Assembly: GCA_040391535.1 (NCBI GenBank)
Contig: JBEBXQ010000155.1
Coordinates: forward strand, 1 to 10,214
Reading direction: 5' to 3'
DNA length: 10,214 nucleotides
Origin: JBEBXQ01 sp040391535
Lineage (GTDB): Bacteria > Bacteroidota > Bacteroidia > Cytophagales > Spirosomataceae
A program made the position numbers and the translations under genes. Below, piece by piece: positions 6,771 through 10,214 of this stretch. A model generated the notes under the pieces. That model had not been told where the DNA came from and did no database searches. It worked only from the letters and a program-made list of their open reading frames with translations. Within the stretch, counting starts at the first letter, position 1. Each line of letters starts with the position of its first letter.

Positions 6771-8510
6771 ATGAAAGAAAACAATATGAAAAAATATATG
6801 ATCTTTTTGTCGGCCATGGTTATCTTGGCAGGCTGTAATGATGATTTTATGAATCGTCTCCCTAAAGATTCCATTGTAGAAGAAAATTTCTGGAACAGCG
6901 AAGGAGAGCTTAATCAGTATGTCAACGCCTTTTACCCTCTTACAGCTGCTTTTGCAGGGCACGAAACGTATTTTACATTGAGTAAACTTATCAGCGGGGA
7001 TCTGCAAAGTGATAATCTGGTTCCGGTCAATTACAATGCCGTTGCAGCAGGAGAGTATGTCATGCCGGCTACCGGAGGAGGGTGGACGTGGGAATATATC
7101 CGGCGGGCCAACTATTTCCTCAACCGTTATCAAAAAGCAGCGGTGACAGACGAAATCAAAAATGCCAAAGCAGCAGAAGTGAAGGTTTTTAAATCGCTGG
7201 AATATTTTCAGCTGGTGAAGCGGTTCGGTGATGTCCCCTGGCTATCCAATGACCTGAATACAGACTCTCCTGAATTGTTTAAACCACGGGATTCACGTGC
7301 ATTGGTCATGGACAGTGTATTGGTAGATCTGGACTGGGCAATAGAACATCTCCCTGCTCCGCAAGGCCCGGCAGCTGTGACTATTAACCGACATGTGGCA
7401 TTGGCTGTAAAAGCGAGAATATGTTTGCACGAAGGTACTTTCAGAAAATACCACGGAATAGCTGGCAGTGAAAAGTTTCTTGCACTGGCTCTGGAAGCCT
7501 CCGGCCAGCTTATCGGGGCGGGAACTTACCGGCTTTTTACTACCGGTAATCCGGAAGAAGACTATGCAACGGTGTTCGGTTCTCTTGATCTGGCTGGTAA
7601 CCCTGAGATTATTCTTTATCGACGATATGAACCCAACTTGCTGGGAAATGGTACGGTGAGAACCGTACATGACAATAGCATTGATGCCGGGGCTTCCAAG
7701 TCGCTTATTGAAAGCTACCTCTGTATCGATGGAAAACCTATTGGTATCAGTCCCCTGTATAAAGGAGATGGCACAATTGAAGATGAGCTGACCAGCAGGG
7801 ATCCCCGGCTTACACAAACTTTTGTCTATCCCCGCACAAAGATGCAGAAGGGCTTTCCGGGGCCGGCTATTCCGGGGACAGATTTTGCCTCCAGCTCTTT
7901 AAGTGCCGGGATTTGTCCTACGGGATATCAGTTAGCCAAATACTGGCGTGATGATCAGGTAGAATATTTGCGGATTCAGCAGGGGATTCTGGATGCACCG
8001 TTAATCAGGTATGCTGAAATCCTGTTGATTCATGCGGAAGCGGCGGCTGAAATGGGTACTGCTGATCAGGCATTGCTTGATAAGACCATTAACCTGCTGC
8101 GAGCAAGGGCGGGGGTAGGGATGCTGCTGCTAAGTGAAGTGGAAAGCTGGCAGGGGAATAGTAAATACCTGTCAGACTATAGTAATATCAACAGCGCATT
8201 ACTGAACGAGATCAGGAGAGAACGAAGAGTGGAGCTGGCTGTTGAAAATTTCCGGTATGATGATCTGGTCCGTTGGAAAGAAGGAAAACTTCTGGAGAAA
8301 ACGGTCAGAGGAATGAAATTTGTGCAAAGCGTTTATCCCAGGGTAGAGGTCGGAAAGGATATATTTCTGGATAATGAGGGTTACATACTGCCTTACAGTA
8401 AATCACTTCCTAACGGACGGGTATTTAATGAAAGCAAGCATTATCTTTTTCCGATTCCCACAGAGGAACTGATTCTGAATCCTAATCTGGTGCAGAATCC
8501 GGGCTGGTAG
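6771..8510 (+). CDS. susD: SusD/RagB-family glycan-binding surface lipoprotein
   Basis: This 579-residue lipoprotein is the partner of the preceding SusC. It forms the hinged lid on the transporter and captures glycan at the cell surface. The lipobox is LAGC with the lipidated cysteine at residue 22, followed by NDD, an acidic patch of the kind that directs Bacteroidota lipoproteins to the cell surface. Family landmarks include the N-terminal NFWNSEGELNQYVNAFYPL segment (about 41-59), TPR-like helices in the first third, YAEILLIHAEAAAEMG (about 414-429) and the C-terminal NEIRRERRVELAVENFRYDD block (about 478-497). Two starts are possible, ATG at 6771 and ATG at 6786 (MKKYMIFLSA). The second gives a more typical signal peptide and has the purine-rich GAAAGAAAA in front of it. 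The gap to the susC stop is only 6 bases, in the same frame, so the pair is surely co-transcribed. The protein is slightly longer than the roughly 500-550 residues common in the family. Confidence 0.97.
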   Translation: MKENNMKKYMIFLSAMVILAGCNDDFMNRLPKDSIVEENFWNSEGELNQYVNAFYPLTAAFAGHETYFTLSKLISGDLQSDNLVPVNYNAVAAGEYVMPATGGGWTWEYIRRANYFLNRYQKAAVTDEIKNAKAAEVKVFKSLEYFQLVKRFGDVPWLSNDLNTDSPELFKPRDSRALVMDSVLVDLDWAIEHLPAPQGPAAVTINRHVALAVKARICLHEGTFRKYHGIAGSEKFLALALEASGQLIGAGTYRLFTTGNPEEDYATVFGSLDLAGNPEIILYRRYEPNLLGNGTVRTVHDNSIDAGASKSLIESYLCIDGKPIGISPLYKGDGTIEDELTSRDPRLTQTFVYPRTKMQKGFPGPAIPGTDFASSSLSAGICPTGYQLAKYWRDDQVEYLRIQQGILDAPLIRYAEILLIHAEAAAEMGTADQALLDKTINLLRARAGVGMLLLSEVESWQGNSKYLSDYSNINSALLNEIRRERRVELAVENFRYDDLVRWKEGKLLEKTVRGMKFVQSVYPRVEVGKDIFLDNEGYILPYSKSLPNGRVFNESKHYLFPIPTEELILNPNLVQNPGW

Positions 8511-8544
8511 CAGCAACCTGACTTTGTCCAAAACTGAAATATAA

Positions 8545-10074
8545 ATGAGATGGTATATGACTGGATTTTTCTTTAAAAATGCTGAAAAACTGCTTCTGGT
8601 GGTGATGGCATGTATAGCAGCCACGACTTCACTCAAAGGGCAGACGCCACAGAAACGTCTTCCGAATATCCTGTTTATTTTTGCAGACGATCAGCGGGCA
8701 GATGCCCTTGGTGCGGCAGGGAATACGTATATCAGAACTCCCAGCATTGACGAACTGGCCGCGAAAGGCACCCGCCTTTCCAATGCTTATGTAATGGGGG
8801 GGCACCATGGCGCTGTTTGTGCACCCAGCAGGGCTATGTTAATGAGCGGGAAAAGCCTGTTTCATGTGTATGACGTGCTGGATGGAGTATATACTATGCC
8901 ACAGCATTTTGCCCGGAATGGTTATGAAACCTTCGGTACCGGCAAATGGCATAATGGGGCAAAATCATTCGAAGCAAGCTTCCAAAGGGGAAAATCGGTT
9001 TTTCTGGGCGGCATGAGCGACCATGGTAAAGTGCCGGTCAGAGACCTGGAATCCAACGGGCAACTGGGAAAAGTGAAGGAGGCGGGATACTCTACAGATG
9101 TTTTTACAGACGCTGCTATCGGCTATCTGAATGAGTATGCAGAGCGAAAGTCCTCAAAACCCTTTTTTTGCTATGTGGCTTATACCACTCCCCATGATCC
9201 CCGTTCGCCCCGGGAAGATTATATGGATGTCTATCCCGAAGGCTCTTTACCCGTTCCGGGAAACTTCATGAAATACCATCCGTTTGAATTTGACGACATG
9301 CTGGTGCGTGATGAGCATCTTACGGCCTGGCCGAGAACACCGGAAGTGATACAGTCTTCTCTGTCTGACTATTATGCGCTGATTTCACACATGGATGCCA
9401 GAATCGGGGAGATGATCGGCTTGTTAAAAGCAAAAGGATTGTATGAAAATACAATAATTGTGTATGCTGCCGATAATGGTCTGGCTATCGGCAGCCATGG
9501 CTTACTGGGCAAACAGAATCTGTATGAGCACAGTACGAAAGTACCTATGATTATAGCTGGTCCCGGTATTCCCGAAGATCAGGTATCGGAAGCTTTTGTC
9601 TATCTGTTTGATTTGTTCCCTACACTCGCCGCTGCAAGTGGATTACCGGAACCGGAAGGAGTGGACGGAGAGAATTTTTTGCCTTTGTTAAGGCAATCAG
9701 CCGCAGGTGGAAGAGAATCGCTGTTTACGGTCTATCGTTCGACCGTCCGTGCAGTGAGAGATGAGGAGTGGAAGCTGATCCGCTATCCTTTGAGAGACTA
9801 TACACAGCTTTTTCATCTGAAAGAAGATCCGCTTGAATTGCATAATCTGGCAGGGAATCCGGAACACGCTGAACGGGAAAAGCAATTGCTTTCATTAATG
9901 AGCCAGTGGCAGCAGCAAACAGGAGACACAGCCAGGCTTAACGTGGACCAGCCGTTGCCCATGGAGTACCATCCGGAAACTTTCGGGCAAAATCCTGATG
10001 TGCACCAGCCGCCCTATATACTGGATAAATATTTTGATGGAAGAAGGAGGTCTTCAGAAAAAGGGAAGAAATAA
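8545..10074 (+). CDS. Secreted type I (formylglycine) sulfatase
   Basis: This 509-residue enzyme of the alkaline-phosphatase-like sulfatase family would hydrolyse sulfate esters, most likely on a sulfated glycan handled by the adjacent SusCD pair. The start of the mature domain, PNILFIFADDQRADALG, carries metal ligands D48 and D49. The maturation site is CAPSRAMLMSG, with C92 to be oxidised to formylglycine and R96 after it. Other expected active-site residues are K134 (GTGKWH), H217 (TTPHDPR), D310-N311 (YAADNG) and K323 (LGKQNLYEHS). The usual LTGR ending of the signature is MSGK here. The N-terminus has a hydrophobic segment at about 15-30 that fits a signal peptide. Starts at M1 (8545) and M5 (8557) are both possible, and VMAC (20-23) only weakly resembles a lipobox. 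A Cys-type site needs the radical-SAM maturase anSME or a formylglycine-generating enzyme; neither is in the window. The gap to susD is 34 bases, so it belongs to the same transcript. The subfamily and substrate linkage cannot be assigned by eye. Confidence 0.95.
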   Translation: MRWYMTGFFFKNAEKLLLVVMACIAATTSLKGQTPQKRLPNILFIFADDQRADALGAAGNTYIRTPSIDELAAKGTRLSNAYVMGGHHGAVCAPSRAMLMSGKSLFHVYDVLDGVYTMPQHFARNGYETFGTGKWHNGAKSFEASFQRGKSVFLGGMSDHGKVPVRDLESNGQLGKVKEAGYSTDVFTDAAIGYLNEYAERKSSKPFFCYVAYTTPHDPRSPREDYMDVYPEGSLPVPGNFMKYHPFEFDDMLVRDEHLTAWPRTPEVIQSSLSDYYALISHMDARIGEMIGLLKAKGLYENTIIVYAADNGLAIGSHGLLGKQNLYEHSTKVPMIIAGPGIPEDQVSEAFVYLFDLFPTLAAASGLPEPEGVDGENFLPLLRQSAAGGRESLFTVYRSTVRAVRDEEWKLIRYPLRDYTQLFHLKEDPLELHNLAGNPEHAEREKQLLSLMSQWQQQTGDTARLNVDQPLPMEYHPETFGQNPDVHQPPYILDKYFDGRRRSSEKGKK

Positions 10075-10156
10075 GAACATTTTATAATGAACGGGATATA
10101 GTACGAATGCCACATTCAGGAAGCACTCTGGCGGTCTTGTATCCTGCATGATTAAT

Positions 10157-10201
10157 AACAAAACCGGACTGATCCATATTATAGGCCAGCCCGGTTTTGT
10201 T
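10157..10201. terminator. Likely bidirectional intrinsic terminator after the sulfatase
   Basis: AACAAAACCGG (10157-10167) pairs perfectly with CCGGTTTTGTT (10191-10201). The 23-base loop can add a few inner pairs (CTG 10169-10171 with CAG 10187-10189). The 5' arm is A-rich and the 3' arm T-rich on either strand, as in bidirectional Bacteroidota terminators. It lies 82 bases after the sulfatase stop and probably ends the transcript there. No further plus-strand gene begins before the window edge. Confidence 0.75.
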
Positions 10202-10214
10202 AGGGCAAAATATT

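Noticed and set aside
8519..8526. TGACTTTG in the susD-sulfatase gap as a separate promoter for the sulfatase gene.
   Set aside because: It has one mismatch and no -33 TTG at a suitable spacing. The 34-base gap fits simple co-transcription.
8602..8613. VMAC near the sulfatase N-terminus as a lipoprotein lipobox.
   Set aside because: Methionine at the -2 position is unusual, and about 10 further small or hydrophobic residues follow, as in an ordinary signal peptide. It is left open but not called.
10082..10213. Minus-strand frame open from the window edge to a TAA at 10082 (43 codons), a possible convergent gene.
   Set aside because: It runs straight through the strong inverted repeat 10157-10201, is short enough to be open by chance, and shows no recognisable motif. 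The hairpin is better explained as a terminator. Sequence beyond the edge would decide.

Overview
The window reads as chromosomal DNA of a Bacteroidota bacterium. The evidence is a SusC/SusD outer-membrane pair, a FecR-type anti-sigma factor with a DUF4974-like C-terminus, a SusD lipoprotein with acidic residues just after the lipobox cysteine, and a Bacteroidota-type promoter (TTG, 19 bp, TAnnTTTG). The long SusC with an STN domain and the moderate GC content suit environmental Cytophagales or Sphingobacteriales/Chitinophagales better than gut Bacteroides. That finer placement is inference.

Layout. Positions 1-927 hold a two-gene minus-strand unit: a MarR-family regulator and, overlapping its 3' end by 14 bases, a multi-pass membrane protein cut by the window edge. 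The MarR gene has a well-formed promoter with a 13-bp palindrome between the -7 element and the start codon, which suggests autoregulation. Positions 928-1470 are the divergent intergenic region. It contains this promoter, a GC-richer island of unknown nature and a weaker candidate promoter for the next unit.

Positions 1471-10074 are a plus-strand block of five genes in one direction: ECF sigma factor, FecR-type anti-sigma factor, STN-containing SusC transporter, SusD surface lipoprotein and a secreted type I sulfatase. A large A/T-armed hairpin at 10157-10201 closes the block.

How it works together (family knowledge plus inference). SusD and SusC would capture and import a glycan across the outer membrane. 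The SusC STN domain would signal ligand occupancy in the periplasm to FecR, which would release the sigma factor to transcribe susC-susD-sulfatase. A hairpin directly after fecR and a structured leader before susC suggest that the structural genes are transcribed separately from the regulatory pair. The sulfatase implies a sulfated substrate. No glycoside hydrolase or polysaccharide lyase lies in the window, so the backbone sugar cannot be named, and further locus genes may lie outside.

I see no RNA genes, insertion sequences, CRISPR arrays or prophage signals. The block is a well-formed example of a known architecture (ECF/anti-sigma-controlled SusCD locus) and I found no clearly new system. 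The most informative leads are the MarR operator-promoter overlap, the hydrophobic tail of the sigma factor, and the structured fecR-susC junction.
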